Source: Aquibium sp. A9E412
GTDB taxonomy: Bacteria; Pseudomonadota; Alphaproteobacteria; Rhizobiales; Rhizobiaceae
Length of the DNA stretch: 64,000 nt
Assembly (NCBI RefSeq): GCF_030398335.1
Contig: NZ_JAOAOP010000016.1
Location: forward strand, 1-64,000
Direction of reading: 5' to 3'
This document shows, one piece after another, positions 16,704 to 26,083 of the stretch (positions are counted from its first letter, which is position 1; every line of letters starts with the position of its first letter). The notes beneath the pieces were generated by a model. It was not told the origin of the DNA, did not search any database, and saw nothing but the letters and a program-made list of their open reading frames with translations. The position numbers and the translations under genes were made by a program.

Positions 16704-18773
16704 ATGGGCGATCCAAACACAATCGGCACCAGAAAGCTCGTGCTTTTTATCAAATGCGCCTACTGGATCGCGCTCGCCATCATCGCGGTGATGGCGATGG
16801 CCTCCTACCTGCTGCTGCAGGGCATGCTCGCCGCGCACCAGAAGGACCAGTCGCTGCTGTCGCTGGTCTCCACGCAGAAGGCGCTGTCGCAGCGCATCGT
16901 GTTCCTCGCCAAGGAAGCGGAGGATGCGCCGGAAAGGCGCAAGGCCGAGCTGGTGGCAGCGCTGCGCACGGCCAATGCCGGCTTCGAGCGCAACTACGAC
17001 CGGCTGCTTTCGGTCACCGGCGTCGACGCCGCGCCGCCGGTCGGCGAGGCCGCCGATGCGCTGGCGCCGCTGTTCTTCGGCCGGCCGCACCATCTCGACT
17101 ACTTCTCCGTCGGCCTGGCGGCCAATGGCTGGCGGCTGATCGCCGCGCTCGAGCAGGACCTGTCCGGCCTGCCGCTCGCCGGCGCGTCGAGCGCGCGCGA
17201 GCGCGCCGAGCTCGACGAGACGGTGGCGACCGCCACCATGGCGGGCTACCTGGCGCTGGAAGACGTCATCTCCGGCATGGCGCAGCGGCGCGCGGCGGCG
17301 GTGCTGCGGATGCACAAGGTGCTGTTCTTCGCCACGATCGGCGTCATCGTGCTGGTCACGCTGCTGATCTTCCGGCCGATGGCCGCCATGATCCGCCGGC
17401 GCACCTCCGAGCTGGTCGAGGCGAAGAACTCGATGGCCTTCATTGCCGTGCACGACGGGCTGACGGGGCTCTACAACCGCACCTTCCTGCACAACCATTT
17501 CGACACGCTGCTCAAGGCGGCGCGGCGGCGCGGCGAGAGCCTCGCCGTGCTGCAGCTCGACCTCGACCGCTTCAAGCAGATCAACGACACGCTCGGCCAT
17601 CCCGCCGGCGACTACGTGCTGGTCAAGACGGCCGAGCGCATGCGCGCCTCGTGCCGCGCCTCCGACCTGTGCGCGCGGCTCGGCGGCGACGAGTTCGTCA
17701 TGGTGCTGAGCGGCGCCGGCACCTGGGAGGACATCAACCTGGTCGCCAAGCGCATCCTCGACAACCTCAACCAGCCGCTCGACTACGAGGGGGTGACGAT
17801 CCAGCCCGGCGCCAGCGCCGGCATCGCCGTCTTCCCGCTCGACGCCGACAATGCGAGCGACCTGCTGGTGCATGCCGATCTGGCGCTCTATGCGGCCAAG
17901 AAGACGGGCGGCGGCGGCTTCTCCTTCTTCTCCGACGAGCTGCGCGCGGAGCTCGAGCACCGCAAGCAGCTCGAGGCCGACCTGCGCGAGACCATCGCGG
18001 CACGCGGCTTCACCGTGCACTACCAGCCGCAGGTCTCGCTGGTCGACCGGCGGGTGACGGGCGTCGAGGCGCTGGTGCGCTGGCGCCACCCCGAGCGCGG
18101 CATGATCGCGCCCGGCACCTTCATTCCGGTCGCCGAGCGCTGCGGGCTGATGGCCGAGATCGGCCGCCTGGTGATGGAGAAGGCGCTCGCCGACGCGGCA
18201 TGCTGGCATCGCGCCGGCATCGCCTTCGGCCGGCTGGCCATCAACGTGTCGGGCAGCGAGCTGCGCGAGCCCGACTTCTCCGGCTTCCTGTTCCAGACGC
18301 TCGAGGAAACCGGGCTGCCGGCCGACAAGCTGTCGCTCGAGATCGTCGAGTCCGTCATTCTCGACGACGAGAAGACCGGCATCGCCGCCAAGCTGCGGCG
18401 CATCCGCGCGGCCGGGGTCCACCTCGAGCTCGACGACTTCGGCACCGGCTACGCCTCGCTCAGCCATGTCAATCCGAACGAGATCGACCGGCTGAAGATC
18501 GACCGCCGCTTCGTGCAGCGCATCGACGCCAACGGCGACAACACCAAGATCGTGCGCGCCATCACCGAGCTGGCGCGCGGGCTGGGGATCGCCATCATCG
18601 CCGAGGGCGCGGAGACCGAGGCGGAGCTGACGTCGCTGCTGGCGATCGGCTGCGAGCAGGTGCAGGGCTACTCGGTCGCCTTCCCCATGCCCGAAGCGGA
18701 GGCGCGGCAATGGATGGCGGCGCGCATGCCGAAGGCGCGGCTGGTGCCGCTGCGGGCGGGCGGCGGGCGCTGA
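16704..18773 (+). CDS. Membrane GGDEF-EAL protein (cyclic-di-GMP turnover)
   Basis: Bifunctional-type cyclic-di-GMP enzyme of 689 residues. A first membrane segment (LVLFIKCAYWIALAIIAVMA) is followed by a periplasmic region resembling the PilJ/type IV pili sensor helix (LVSTQKALSQRIVFLAKEAE), a second membrane segment (VLFFATIGVIVLVTLLIF), then GGDEF and EAL domains. The diguanylate cyclase signature GGDEF is intact at 327-331. EAL is intact at 455-457, and DDFGTG at 577-582. Both activities are therefore possible. ATG 16704 is preferred over the frame opening at 16662. It is divergent from gcdH and has no obvious partner nearby. Confidence 0.94.
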   Translation: MGDPNTIGTRKLVLFIKCAYWIALAIIAVMAMASYLLLQGMLAAHQKDQSLLSLVSTQKALSQRIVFLAKEAEDAPERRKAELVAALRTANAGFERNYDRLLSVTGVDAAPPVGEAADALAPLFFGRPHHLDYFSVGLAANGWRLIAALEQDLSGLPLAGASSARERAELDETVATATMAGYLALEDVISGMAQRRAAAVLRMHKVLFFATIGVIVLVTLLIFRPMAAMIRRRTSELVEAKNSMAFIAVHDGLTGLYNRTFLHNHFDTLLKAARRRGESLAVLQLDLDRFKQINDTLGHPAGDYVLVKTAERMRASCRASDLCARLGGDEFVMVLSGAGTWEDINLVAKRILDNLNQPLDYEGVTIQPGASAGIAVFPLDADNASDLLVHADLALYAAKKTGGGGFSFFSDELRAELEHRKQLEADLRETIAARGFTVHYQPQVSLVDRRVTGVEALVRWRHPERGMIAPGTFIPVAERCGLMAEIGRLVMEKALADAACWHRAGIAFGRLAINVSGSELREPDFSGFLFQTLEETGLPADKLSLEIVESVILDDEKTGIAAKLRRIRAAGVHLELDDFGTGYASLSHVNPNEIDRLKIDRRFVQRIDANGDNTKIVRAITELARGLGIAIIAEGAETEAELTSLLAIGCEQVQGYSVAFPMPEAEARQWMAARMPKARLVPLRAGGGR

Positions 18774-18937
18774 CCGGCGGCATGCCCGCGCAGCGCTTTG
18801 ACGGCGCCTCGTCGCGCCCCTATCCTGCCGCCTGCGCGGCGACCGCGGCGCTGGACCATGATGCCGGAGAGCGTGCAGCGGTCTTCGGACGACATCACGG
18901 CCCATCTTATTGATTTTGCTGCATGTGTGCGACGCCG

Positions 18938-18951
18938 GGGTGGCGCCACCC
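18938..18951. promoter_or_regulatory. Perfect palindrome upstream of the LprI-like gene
   Basis: GGGTGGCGCCACCC at 18938-18951 is fully self-complementary and extends, with one bulged G, to GCCGG/CCGGC on each side. It lies 28 bases before the LprI-like start, so it is either an operator or a hairpin in the leader. The rest of the 206-base gap shows no gene. Confidence 0.35.
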
Positions 18952-18979
18952 GGCCGCGGCGTGCTCTGGGGACGGATCG

Positions 18980-19372
18980 ATGCACAAGACGTCTTTCGGG
19001 CTGGTGCTTCTCGCCGCGGCGGCGCTCCTGCCGGCGCGCACCGGTGCGCAGGGCGCCGACTGGTACACGCGCGACTACCGGGCGTGCGCGGAGAAGGAAT
19101 CGACGCTCGAGACCGTCGAATGCATCGACGACCTCTATGGCCTGTGGGACGACCGGCTCAACGCGGCCTACCGCCAGGCGCTCGACTTCCTGCCGGCCGA
19201 GCGCGGCAGCGCGCTCGACGCAGTGCAGCAGCGCTGGCTGGCCTATCGCGAGGCGAGCTGCCGCTTCTACGGCTCCGGCCACGGTGCGCTGGCGCAGGTC
19301 GAGGCGGCGGTCTGCCTCTACGTGCTGACGCGCGACCGCGCGCTCGAGCTCGAAACGCTCCTCGAGCGGTGA
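18980..19372 (+). CDS. LprI-like secreted protein (DUF1311)
   Basis: Exported protein of 130 residues. The signal peptide (MHKTSFGLVLLAAAALLPARTGAQ) is followed by a helical domain with the lysozyme-inhibitor LprI pattern: paired cysteines in RACAEK and ETVECIDD, a WDDRLNAAYRQAL helix, and RWLAYREASCRFY. LprI relatives can inhibit lysozyme in the periplasm, but many DUF1311 proteins are uncharacterised. The ATG at 18980 gives a clean signal peptide, unlike the in-frame start at 18923. It is followed by a stretch of about 150 bases without visible features and then a repeat element before mutL. Confidence 0.85.
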   Translation: MHKTSFGLVLLAAAALLPARTGAQGADWYTRDYRACAEKESTLETVECIDDLYGLWDDRLNAAYRQALDFLPAERGSALDAVQQRWLAYREASCRFYGSGHGALAQVEAAVCLYVLTRDRALELETLLER

Positions 19373-19524
19373 CCGGCGCACCGCGACGGCTTCGCGGCGC
19401 GCGCGAATCCGCCTAAGCTCGCCGGCGAAGCGTGCGAGGCGGCGGCGACGGCATCATGGTCCGAAGGCTTGATATCGAGGCTCACATGCGGCGTCGGGCG
19501 CGGCCGTCCCACCTTCCCGTGCCT

Positions 19525-19623
19525 TAGAGCCGGTCTGCTTGTCACGGACTCGCAGATCGGCCCGACATTATCGTTTCAACGCGTTTGCGACCGGCGACCG
19601 GTGTCCACTTCGCCTGCAAACGC
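19525..19623 (-). repeat. Bipartite hairpin repeat, copy B
   Basis: Begins TAGAGCC. A first hairpin pairs TCTGC with GCAGA around TTGTCACGGACTC. After GATCGGCCCGA and an AT-richer linker, the second hairpin pairs GCGTTTGC (19581-19588) exactly with GCAAACGC (19616-19623). It ends 14 bases before the mutL start, so it lies inside the mutL leader. Confidence 0.78.
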
Positions 19624-19637
19624 TATAGGGAGCGGCC

Positions 19638-21443
19638 ATGCCGATCCGCCAGCTTTCCGACACGATCATCAACCAGATCGCCGCCGGCGAGGTCGTCGAG
19701 CGGCCGGCCAGCGTCGTCAAGGAGCTGGTGGAGAACGCGCTCGACGCCGGCGCGCGCCATGTCGAGATCGCCACGGCCGGCGGCGGGCTGTCGCTGATCC
19801 GCGTCGCCGACGACGGCAGCGGCATGGCGGCGGAGGAGCTGCCGCTGGCGCTGTCGCGGCACTGCACCTCGAAGCTCGGCGACGCCATCGACGACATCCG
19901 CTCGCTCGGCTTCCGCGGCGAGGCGCTGCCCTCGATCGCCTCGGTGGCGCGGCTCAGCCTGCGCTCGCGGCCGGCCGGCGCCGACGCGGCGGCCGAGATC
20001 GTCGCCGAGGCCGGCACGGTCGGACCGGTGCGGCCGGTGGCGGCAAACCGCGGCACCGCGGTCGAGGTGCGCGACCTGTTTCATGCCACGCCGGCGCGGC
20101 TCAAGTTCATGAAGAGCACGCGGGCCGAGGCGGCGGCGATCACCGAGGTGGTCAAGCGCATCGCCGTCGCCTTTCCCGACGTGCGCTTCACCCTGTCGGG
20201 CAGCGACCGCACGACGCTCGACCTGCCGGCGACCGGCGGCGACGCGGCGCGGCGCATCGCCCAGGTGATGGGCGCGGAGTTCGCCGACAACGCGATCGCC
20301 ATATCGGCCGAGCGCGAGGGCGTGCGGCTGTCCGGCCGCGTGTCGATCCCGTCCTATTCGCGCGGCAACGCGCTGCTGCAATACGCCTATGTCAACGGCC
20401 GCCCGGTGCGCGACCGGCTCGTCGCCGGCGCCCTCCGCGGCGCCTATGCCGACGCGCTGCCGGCCGACCGGCACGCGGTGGCGGCGCTGTTTCTCGAGCT
20501 CGATCCCGCGCTCGTCGACGTCAACGTGCATCCGGCGAAGGCCGACGTGCGCTTCCGCGATCCCGGCCTGGTGCGCGGGCTGATCGTCGGTGCCATCCGC
20601 GAGGCCCTGGCGCGCCAGGGGCTGCGCGCCTCCACGCAGGCCGCCGCGGCCGCCTTCGGCGCCTTCCGCCCGGGCGGGGGCAGGCCGGCGGGCACGGCGC
20701 CGGGCTGGACGCCGGAGCGCTCGCCGCAGCGCCCGCTCGAGCCGGTCGAGGCGGCCGCCGCGACGGGCTTCGCCGAAGCCGCCCAGGCCGAGCTCGCCGG
20801 CACGCCTGCGCCGAGTGCGGATGCGCGCGCCGGCACGGCCGCGCCCGACGCCGCGGCGCTGGCGCAGCGGCTCGGCGCCGCGCGCGCCCAGGTGCACGAA
20901 AACTACATCGTTGCGCAGACGGCGGATTCGCTGGTCATCGTCGACCAGCACGCCGCGCACGAGCGGCTCGTCTACGAGGCGCTGAAGGCGGCGCTCGACG
21001 CCCGCCCGCTGGCCGCCCAGATGCTGCTCATCCCGGAGATCGTCGACCTGCCGGAAGAGGACGTCGAGCGGCTTTGCGCACACGGTGCGGCGCTGGCGCG
21101 CTGCGGGCTGGAGATCGAGGCGTTCGGCCCGGGCGCGGTGTGCGTGCGCGGCACGCCGGCGCTGCTCGGCGAGGTCGACGCGCAGCGCCTGGTGCGCGAC
21201 CTCGCCGACGAGATCGCCGACAGCGACACGGCGGGCGGGCTGCGCGCCCGGCTCGACCGCGTCGCCGCGACCATGGCCTGCCACGGCTCGGTGCGCGCCG
21301 GACGGCGGCTCAAGCCTGAGGAGATGAACGCGCTGCTGCGTCAGATGGAAGCGACGCCCGGCTCGGGCACCTGCAACCACGGCCGGCCGACCTATGTTGA
21401 GCTCAAGCTGGCCGACATCGAGCGGCTGTTCGGCCGGCGCTGA
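19638..21443 (+). CDS. mutL: DNA mismatch repair protein MutL
   Basis: GHKL ATPase that couples mismatch recognition to strand removal; 601 residues. N-terminal ATPase motifs are clear: [15 protein letters not shown] and [11 protein letters not shown] Pro/Ala-rich linker (about 330-410) separates the C-terminal dimerisation domain. That domain keeps the endonuclease motif [12 protein letters not shown] at 436-447, with ACHGSVRAG and CNHGRPT further on. It is therefore a nicking MutL, as expected for a genus without MutH. GGGAG precedes the ATG, directly behind a hairpin repeat. Confidence 0.97.
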   Translation: MPIRQLSDTIINQIAAGEVVERPASVVKELVENALDAGARHVEIATAGGGLSLIRVADDGSGMAAEELPLALSRHCTSKLGDAIDDIRSLGFRGEALPSIASVARLSLRSRPAGADAAAEIVAEAGTVGPVRPVAANRGTAVEVRDLFHATPARLKFMKSTRAEAAAITEVVKRIAVAFPDVRFTLSGSDRTTLDLPATGGDAARRIAQVMGAEFADNAIAISAEREGVRLSGRVSIPSYSRGNALLQYAYVNGRPVRDRLVAGALRGAYADALPADRHAVAALFLELDPALVDVNVHPAKADVRFRDPGLVRGLIVGAIREALARQGLRASTQAAAAAFGAFRPGGGRPAGTAPGWTPERSPQRPLEPVEAAAATGFAEAAQAELAGTPAPSADARAGTAAPDAAALAQRLGAARAQVHENYIVAQTADSLVIVDQHAAHERLVYEALKAALDARPLAAQMLLIPEIVDLPEEDVERLCAHGAALARCGLEIEAFGPGAVCVRGTPALLGEVDAQRLVRDLADEIADSDTAGGLRARLDRVAATMACHGSVRAGRRLKPEEMNALLRQMEATPGSGTCNHGRPTYVELKLADIERLFGRR

Positions 21444-21515
21444 GCCGACCCACGCGCGCCATCTTGACGGGCCGGCGCTTTTGTGGCGGACATGCCGCGA
21501 AACGAGGCGAGGCTG

Positions 21516-21746
21516 ATGAACCGTTTCGAGGGACCGGGCGCGCGCGAGGCGCGGGTGCGCTACCTGGATGGCGACTTTCAGGTCGTCACGCCGGGCGCTT
21601 TCGTGCGCTGCGCCGTCACCGGCCAGCCGATTCCGCTCGACGAGCTGAAATACTGGAGCGTGGCCCGCCAGGAGGCCTACGCCACGGCCGAAGCCTCGCT
21701 GCAGCGCGAGCTCGAGCTCGATCCCGGCCTGCGCAAGCGCGGCTGA
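21516..21746 (+). CDS. DUF2093 domain protein
   Basis: Small 76-residue protein, MNRFEGPGAREARVRYLDGDFQVVTPGAFVRCAVTG followed by PIPLDELKYWSVARQEAYA, which I recognise as DUF2093, conserved in Alphaproteobacteria. The function is unknown. The CAVTGxPIPLDELxYWSV core is the invariant part. The start at 21516 matches the family N terminus and has GAGG upstream; in-frame ATGs at 21483 and 21492 are alternatives. It is convergent with lpxK, leaving only 19 bases between the stops. Confidence 0.85.
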   Translation: MNRFEGPGAREARVRYLDGDFQVVTPGAFVRCAVTGQPIPLDELKYWSVARQEAYATAEASLQRELELDPGLRKRG

Positions 21747-21765
21747 GACGCCGCCGCCGACAGGC

Positions 21766-22803
21766 TCAGCGGGCGGGGCGGCGCAGCCGGCCCTCGCGCC
21801 AGGCGCGCAGCGTCTGGGCGACGAGCATGGCCGGCGCGTCGGGCGGATCGAACTGCGCCTCGACGGCGAGCGTGCGCACCCGCTCGGCGAAGGCGCGGTG
21901 GCCGGCCGGCCCGCTCGTCAGCCGCACCATGTCCTTTTCCGTCGTCACCAGGTCGAGGCCCCCGGCGGCGGCCGTCGCCGCCAGGTCGTCGAGCTCCTCG
22001 GCCGTGTAGGGATGGTGGTCGGCGAAGGCGCGCCGCACCGCCACCGTCGCGCCGCACGCCTCCAGCGTGGCGAAGACCTTGTCGGGATTGCCGATGCCGG
22101 CGAAGGCGAGCACCCGGCGCCCGGCGAGCCAGCCGGCGGCGCGCGGCACGAGGCGCGCCTCGTGCACCGGGCGGGCGGCGCGCGCGGCCTGGCGCACCAC
22201 GGTGTCGGCCGCCGTACCGGTGCCCATGCGCACCAGCGCGTCGACATAGGGCCACTGGGCGAGCAGCGGCGCGCGCAGCGGCCCCGCCGGCAGCACGCGG
22301 CCGTTGCCGAGGCCGCGCCGCGCATCGACGACGATGACGGCGAGATCGAAATGCACCGCCGCGCTCTGGAAGCCGTCGTCCATGACGATGAAGTCGACGC
22401 CCTCAGCGACCAGCAGCCGGGCGCCGGCCGCCCGGTCGCGCGCCACGACGGTGGGCGCGCGGCGGGCCAGAAGCAGCGGCTCGTCGCCGACCAGGCGCAC
22501 GCTGTCGCCCGCGGGGTCGACGCGATGCGGCCGGCGCAGGCTGCCGCCATGGCCACGCGACAGGAAGCCCGGCCGCCGGCCGGCCGCCTCGGCGGCGGCG
22601 GCCAGCGCCAGCGCCACCGGCGTCTTGCCCTCGCCGCCGACGGTGAAGTTGCCGACGCACAGCACCGGCGCGCCGACCGGCCGGCGCGGCGCGCGGCGCA
22701 GCCGGTGGGCGGCGGCCAGGCCGTAGAGGGCGGCGGCCGGCGCCAGCGCCCGGGCGCGCCAGTCCGGCCGCTGCCACCAGAAGGGCGGCGCCTCGGCGCT
22801 CAC
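21766..22803 (-). CDS. lpxK: Tetraacyldisaccharide 4'-kinase
   Basis: Inner-membrane kinase adding the 4'-phosphate of lipid A. The 345-residue protein has the P-loop-like GNFTVGGEGKTPVALAL, the hydrophobic N-terminal stretch (ALAPAAALYGLAAA), the MDDGFQ motif and TTEKDMVRL near the C terminus. The start is the GTG at 22803, which overlaps the waaA stop (GTGA). It is the last gene of the DUF4170-acyltransferase-waaA-lpxK operon. Confidence 0.95.
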   Translation of the reverse strand: MSAEAPPFWWQRPDWRARALAPAAALYGLAAAHRLRRAPRRPVGAPVLCVGNFTVGGEGKTPVALALAAAAEAAGRRPGFLSRGHGGSLRRPHRVDPAGDSVRLVGDEPLLLARRAPTVVARDRAAGARLLVAEGVDFIVMDDGFQSAAVHFDLAVIVVDARRGLGNGRVLPAGPLRAPLLAQWPYVDALVRMGTGTAADTVVRQAARAARPVHEARLVPRAAGWLAGRRVLAFAGIGNPDKVFATLEACGATVAVRRAFADHHPYTAEELDDLAATAAAGGLDLVTTEKDMVRLTSGPAGHRAFAERVRTLAVEAQFDPPDAPAMLVAQTLRAWREGRLRRPAR

Positions 22804-24128
22804 CGCAGGTGCCGCGTCTCGGCCTCGGTCTCGAGCCGCGCCTTGACGATCAGAGGATGGATATAGGGCTCGAGCGCCTGCCAGGTGCGGTCGAGCGCGC
22901 CGGCCATCTCGCCGACCGCGGCACGGCCGGCGCCCGACATCGCCGTGCGCACGCGCTGCTCGGCCAAAAGCGCGCCGACGGCGCCGGCCAGCATGTCGCC
23001 GTCGCGCACCAGCCGCGCGCCGCCGCGGTCGATCAGCTTGCGGTAGGCCTCGCGGAAGTTCTGCACGTTCGGGCCGGCCAGCACCGCGGTGCCGAGCACG
23101 GCCGGCTCGATCGGGTTCTGGCCGCCCTCGCCGGTCAGCGAGCGGCCGACGAAGGCGATCTCGGTCAGCCGCAGATAGAGGCCCATCTCGCCGATCGTGT
23201 CGCCGAGCAGCACGTCGGTCTGCGCCGTCACCGCGTCGCCGCGGCTGCGCCGGGCGACCGCGAGCCCGGCACCGGCAAGCTCGCGCTCGATCGCCTCGGC
23301 GCGCTCGGGATGGCGCGGCACCACGATGGTCAGCAGCGCCGGATGCCGCGCCTTGACCTTGCGGTGCACGGCCGCCGCCACCGCCTCCTCGCCCGGATGG
23401 GTGGAGACGGCCGCCCAGGTCGGCCGCGCGCCGATCGCCGCGCGCAAGTTGCCGAGCGCGGCCTGGTCGACCGGCGGCGGCGTGGTGTCGACCTTGAGGT
23501 TGCCCGACACGGTGACCGGCCGCGCGCCGAGCGCGCGGAAGCGCTCGCCGTCGGTCTCCGACTGGGCGATGACATGGGCCAGGTTCTCGAACAGCGCCTC
23601 GGCCAGCGAGGCGCGCTTCTTCCAGTTGGCGAAGGAGCGGTCCGACAGCCGGCCGTTGACCAGCACCTGCGGCACGCGGCGCGCGCCGAGCTCCAGAATG
23701 GTCATCGGCCAGATCTCGGATTCGGCGATGATCGCCAGGTCCGGGCGCCAGTGGTCGAGGAAGCGGCTGACGGCGGGCTTGAGATCGAGCGGCACGTACT
23801 GGTGGATGACGCGCGCGCCGAGCCGCTCCTCGGCGACCTGCGCGGAGGTCACCGTGCCCGTCGTCAGCACGACGGTGATGCCGTGCGCCAGGATGCGCTC
23901 GATGAGGCCGACCACCGCGATGGTCTCGCCGACGCTCGCCGCGTGCATCCAGATCAGCGGACCCGGCGGGCGCGGCCGGCCGGCCTGGCCGTAGCGCTCG
24001 CGGCGCCGGCGGCGGTCCTCCTTGCCCTTGCTGGCGCGCCAGGCGACATAGCCGCCGATCATCGGGAAGGCCGCCGCCCCCGCCCAGCGATAGGTCCACA
24101 GGATGGCGCGCGCGAAGCGTTCGCTCAT
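22800..24128 (-). CDS. waaA: 3-deoxy-D-manno-octulosonic acid transferase
   Basis: Kdo transferase linking the LPS core to lipid A; 442 residues, GT-B glycosyltransferase with an N-terminal membrane anchor region. Motifs include IWMHAASVGET, PQVLVNGRLSDRSF, VSGNLKVD, and the donor-site block GEGGQNPIEPAVLG. ATG 24128 overlaps the upstream stop by ATGA and its own stop overlaps lpxK by GTGA, so the three genes are translationally coupled. Whether one or two Kdo residues are added cannot be judged. Confidence 0.95.
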   Translation of the reverse strand: MSERFARAILWTYRWAGAAAFPMIGGYVAWRASKGKEDRRRRRERYGQAGRPRPPGPLIWMHAASVGETIAVVGLIERILAHGITVVLTTGTVTSAQVAEERLGARVIHQYVPLDLKPAVSRFLDHWRPDLAIIAESEIWPMTILELGARRVPQVLVNGRLSDRSFANWKKRASLAEALFENLAHVIAQSETDGERFRALGARPVTVSGNLKVDTTPPPVDQAALGNLRAAIGARPTWAAVSTHPGEEAVAAAVHRKVKARHPALLTIVVPRHPERAEAIERELAGAGLAVARRSRGDAVTAQTDVLLGDTIGEMGLYLRLTEIAFVGRSLTGEGGQNPIEPAVLGTAVLAGPNVQNFREAYRKLIDRGGARLVRDGDMLAGAVGALLAEQRVRTAMSGAGRAAVGEMAGALDRTWQALEPYIHPLIVKARLETEAETRHLR

Positions 24129-24904
24129 CGGCCGCGATCGACCATGCGGTAGGCGTCCGCGGTCGCCCGGTTGAGGGCCTCCGTCAGCTCCAGCCGCTTG
24201 GCCTCCATCTGCGCGTCGTCGGCGTCGGCCGGCACGAAGATCGGCGCGCCGAGCACCAGCGCGCTGCGGCCGAACGGCAGGTTGAGCGTGGTCTTGTCCC
24301 AGCTCCTGTGCAGCACCTTGCGGCGGCTGGTGGCGATCGCCATCGGCACGATGGGCCGGCCGGTGATGCGCGCCAGCGTGACGACGCCGAGGCCGGCGAC
24401 GCGCGGCGTGCCGTGCGGGATGTCGGCGATCATGGCGACGCTCTTGCCCGCCTCGATGGCGCGCCTGAGCGCGATCAGCGCACGCGCGCCGCCCTTGTCG
24501 ACGCGCTGCACGGGGCCGCGGCCGCCCGAGCCGCGCACCACCTCGAAGCCGAAGCGCTGGGCGACCAGCGCGTTGAGCTCGGCATCGGCGCTGCGCGAGA
24601 ACAGCGCCACGGCGGCATGCTCCGGCGGGTTGAAGATCGGCGCCATCAGGTGCTGGCCGTGCCACAGCGCGGCGATCGCCGGGGCATGCTCGGCGACGAC
24701 GTCGCGCAGGTCGTGCGAGCCGGGCACGCGGCGGTTGGTGCGGTCGACGAAGCGGATGGCGCCGGCCACCGTGCCGGCGAGCGCGCCCTTGACGCGCGGC
24801 GAGGCGGCCAGCGGCTCGCGCACCAGCGTCCACAGGCGCTTGAACGGGCGCCGGCGCGCCCGGCGCTTGGCGCTCACGGCAGGCGCTGCGGCCTTCGATT
24901 CCAT
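24125..24904 (-). CDS. Lysophospholipid/lipid A acyltransferase-like protein (DUF374)
   Basis: Acyltransferase-fold protein of 259 residues. It contains IAALWHGQHLMAPIF (a WHGQ in place of the common HxxxxD start), RFGFEVVRGSGGRG, ADIPHGTPR and the family end RPIVPMAIATSRRK. DUF374 members sit in the Kdo/lipid A cluster of Alphaproteobacteria and probably acylate lipid A or a phospholipid. The exact substrate is not known. It overlaps waaA by four bases and lies four bases after the DUF4170 gene. The Arg/Lys-rich N terminus suggests membrane surface binding. Confidence 0.88.
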   Translation of the reverse strand: MESKAAAPAVSAKRRARRRPFKRLWTLVREPLAASPRVKGALAGTVAGAIRFVDRTNRRVPGSHDLRDVVAEHAPAIAALWHGQHLMAPIFNPPEHAAVALFSRSADAELNALVAQRFGFEVVRGSGGRGPVQRVDKGGARALIALRRAIEAGKSVAMIADIPHGTPRVAGLGVVTLARITGRPIVPMAIATSRRKVLHRSWDKTTLNLPFGRSALVLGAPIFVPADADDAQMEAKRLELTEALNRATADAYRMVDRGR

Positions 24905-24908
24905 CGCC

Positions 24909-25160
24909 TCAATCCCGCCCCCCGCTGGTGTCGCCGGGATCGAGCAGGCGGTGCAGATGGACGATGAAATAGCGCATCAGCGCGTTGTCGACCGTTTCCT
25001 GCGCCTTGGCGCGCCAGGCCGCCTCGGCCGCCTTGTAGCTGGGATAGATGCCGACGATGTCGAGCCGGTCGAGGTCGCGGAACTCCACCTGCGACAGCGA
25101 CGTCAGTTCGCCGCCGAACACCAGGTGGAGGAGCTGCTTGGGTTCGCCTTGTTCGGCCAT
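24909..25160 (-). CDS. DUF4170 domain protein
   Basis: Small soluble protein of 83 residues: LHLVFGGELTSLSQVEFRDLDRLDIVGIYPSYKAAEAAWRAKAQETVDNALMRYFIVHLHRLLDP. I recognise the family DUF4170, regularly first in the alphaproteobacterial lipid A/Kdo operon. The function is unknown; a regulatory or scaffolding role is only a guess. The 116-base gap upstream, after cysQ, has a clearly AT-richer stretch around 25228-25260 that probably holds the promoter of this operon. Confidence 0.87.
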   Translation of the reverse strand: MAEQGEPKQLLHLVFGGELTSLSQVEFRDLDRLDIVGIYPSYKAAEAAWRAKAQETVDNALMRYFIVHLHRLLDPGDTSGGRD

Positions 25161-25276
25161 GACGGGTCTTCAGCCTTCTCGTTCGCGCTGCAGGATGCAT
25201 GCCGCCGGCCGCTTCGGCACCTGCTCTAGCGAAAAATATTCCGATTTGAAACCATTCGTTACCGGCATCGGCGGGG

Positions 25277-26083
25277 CTACTCGTGCGGCAGGCCGGCGAG
25301 CACGCCCACCATGGCATCGAGCAGAACGCCGCTGCCGGCCGCCAGCGGGCCGTGGCGCGGGTTGCGCGTCGCGTAGCGCGGCGCGTTGCCGTGGCGGTCA
25401 CGCACCGCGCCGCCGGCCTCGCGCAGGATGAGGTCGACGGCGGCGAGGTCCCAGTCGTGCGAATCCGGCTTGATGAAGGTGCCGCCGAGCTCGCCCTTGG
25501 CGACCATGGCGACGCGGTAGGCGAGCGAGGGCACGTAGCCGACCGGCCGCATGCGGGCGCGCAGCGGCTCGGGCAGCGCGCGCAGCATGGTCTTCGGGCC
25601 GCCGAGCGCCGGCGCCTCGGCCGCCGCCGCGACGGCGATCGGCCGGTCGTTCAACGTCACGCCGCCGCCGGCCACCGCGCCGTAGATCTCGCGCCGGGCC
25701 GGACAGTCGATGACGCCGGCGACCGTGCGACCGCCCTCGACGATCGCCACCGAGACGCACCAGGTGTCGCGGCCGTCGAGAAAGGCGCGCGTGCCGTCGA
25801 TCGGGTCAACCACGAAGGTGCGCTCGGCCGACAGCCGGGCCGGCGTGTCGGCCGTCTCCTCCGACAGCCAGCCATGGTCCGGACGGGCGCCGAGCAGCAC
25901 CGCGCGCAGATGCTTGTCGACCGCCAGGTCGGCCTCGCTGACCGGCGAGCGGCCCTCCTTCCACCACACCTTGGGGTCGCGGCGGAAATGGCGCATGGCG
26001 ATCTCGCCGGCCTCGCGGGCGGCGTCGCGAATCAGGTTCAGGTCGTCGTGCGGGCGCAGCCGCGCGGGCTCAGTTACCGGCAA
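25277..26083 (-). CDS. cysQ: 3'(2'),5'-bisphosphate nucleotidase / inositol monophosphatase family
   Basis: Mg-dependent phosphatase of 268 residues. Metal-site motifs are SEETAD, DPIDGTRAF and the C-terminal HDWDLAAVDLIL; the last two define the IMPase/CysQ superfamily. The best guess is recycling of 3'-phosphoadenosine 5'-phosphate, but inositol monophosphate cannot be excluded. The start is a TTG at 26083 with GAGGG upstream, inside the end of pmbA (14-base overlap), so the genes are coupled. No ATG lies near the family N terminus (NLIRDAAREAGEIA). Confidence 0.88.
   Translation of the reverse strand: MPVTEPARLRPHDDLNLIRDAAREAGEIAMRHFRRDPKVWWKEGRSPVSEADLAVDKHLRAVLLGARPDHGWLSEETADTPARLSAERTFVVDPIDGTRAFLDGRDTWCVSVAIVEGGRTVAGVIDCPARREIYGAVAGGGVTLNDRPIAVAAAAEAPALGGPKTMLRALPEPLRARMRPVGYVPSLAYRVAMVAKGELGGTFIKPDSHDWDLAAVDLILREAGGAVRDRHGNAPRYATRNPRHGPLAAGSGVLLDAMVGVLAGLPHE

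Noticed and set aside
16641-18905. A 754-codon frame on the - strand opposite the GGDEF-EAL gene
   Set aside because: The + strand has intact GGDEF, EAL and DDFGTG motifs; the - strand product is a shadow.
14420-18913. A continuous open frame of nearly 1500 codons on the + strand across the binding-protein, gcdH and GGDEF-EAL genes
   Set aside because: It runs antisense or out of frame to clear genes, and its product is low-complexity Arg/Ala/Gly/Asp sequence. Long shadow frames are expected at this GC content.
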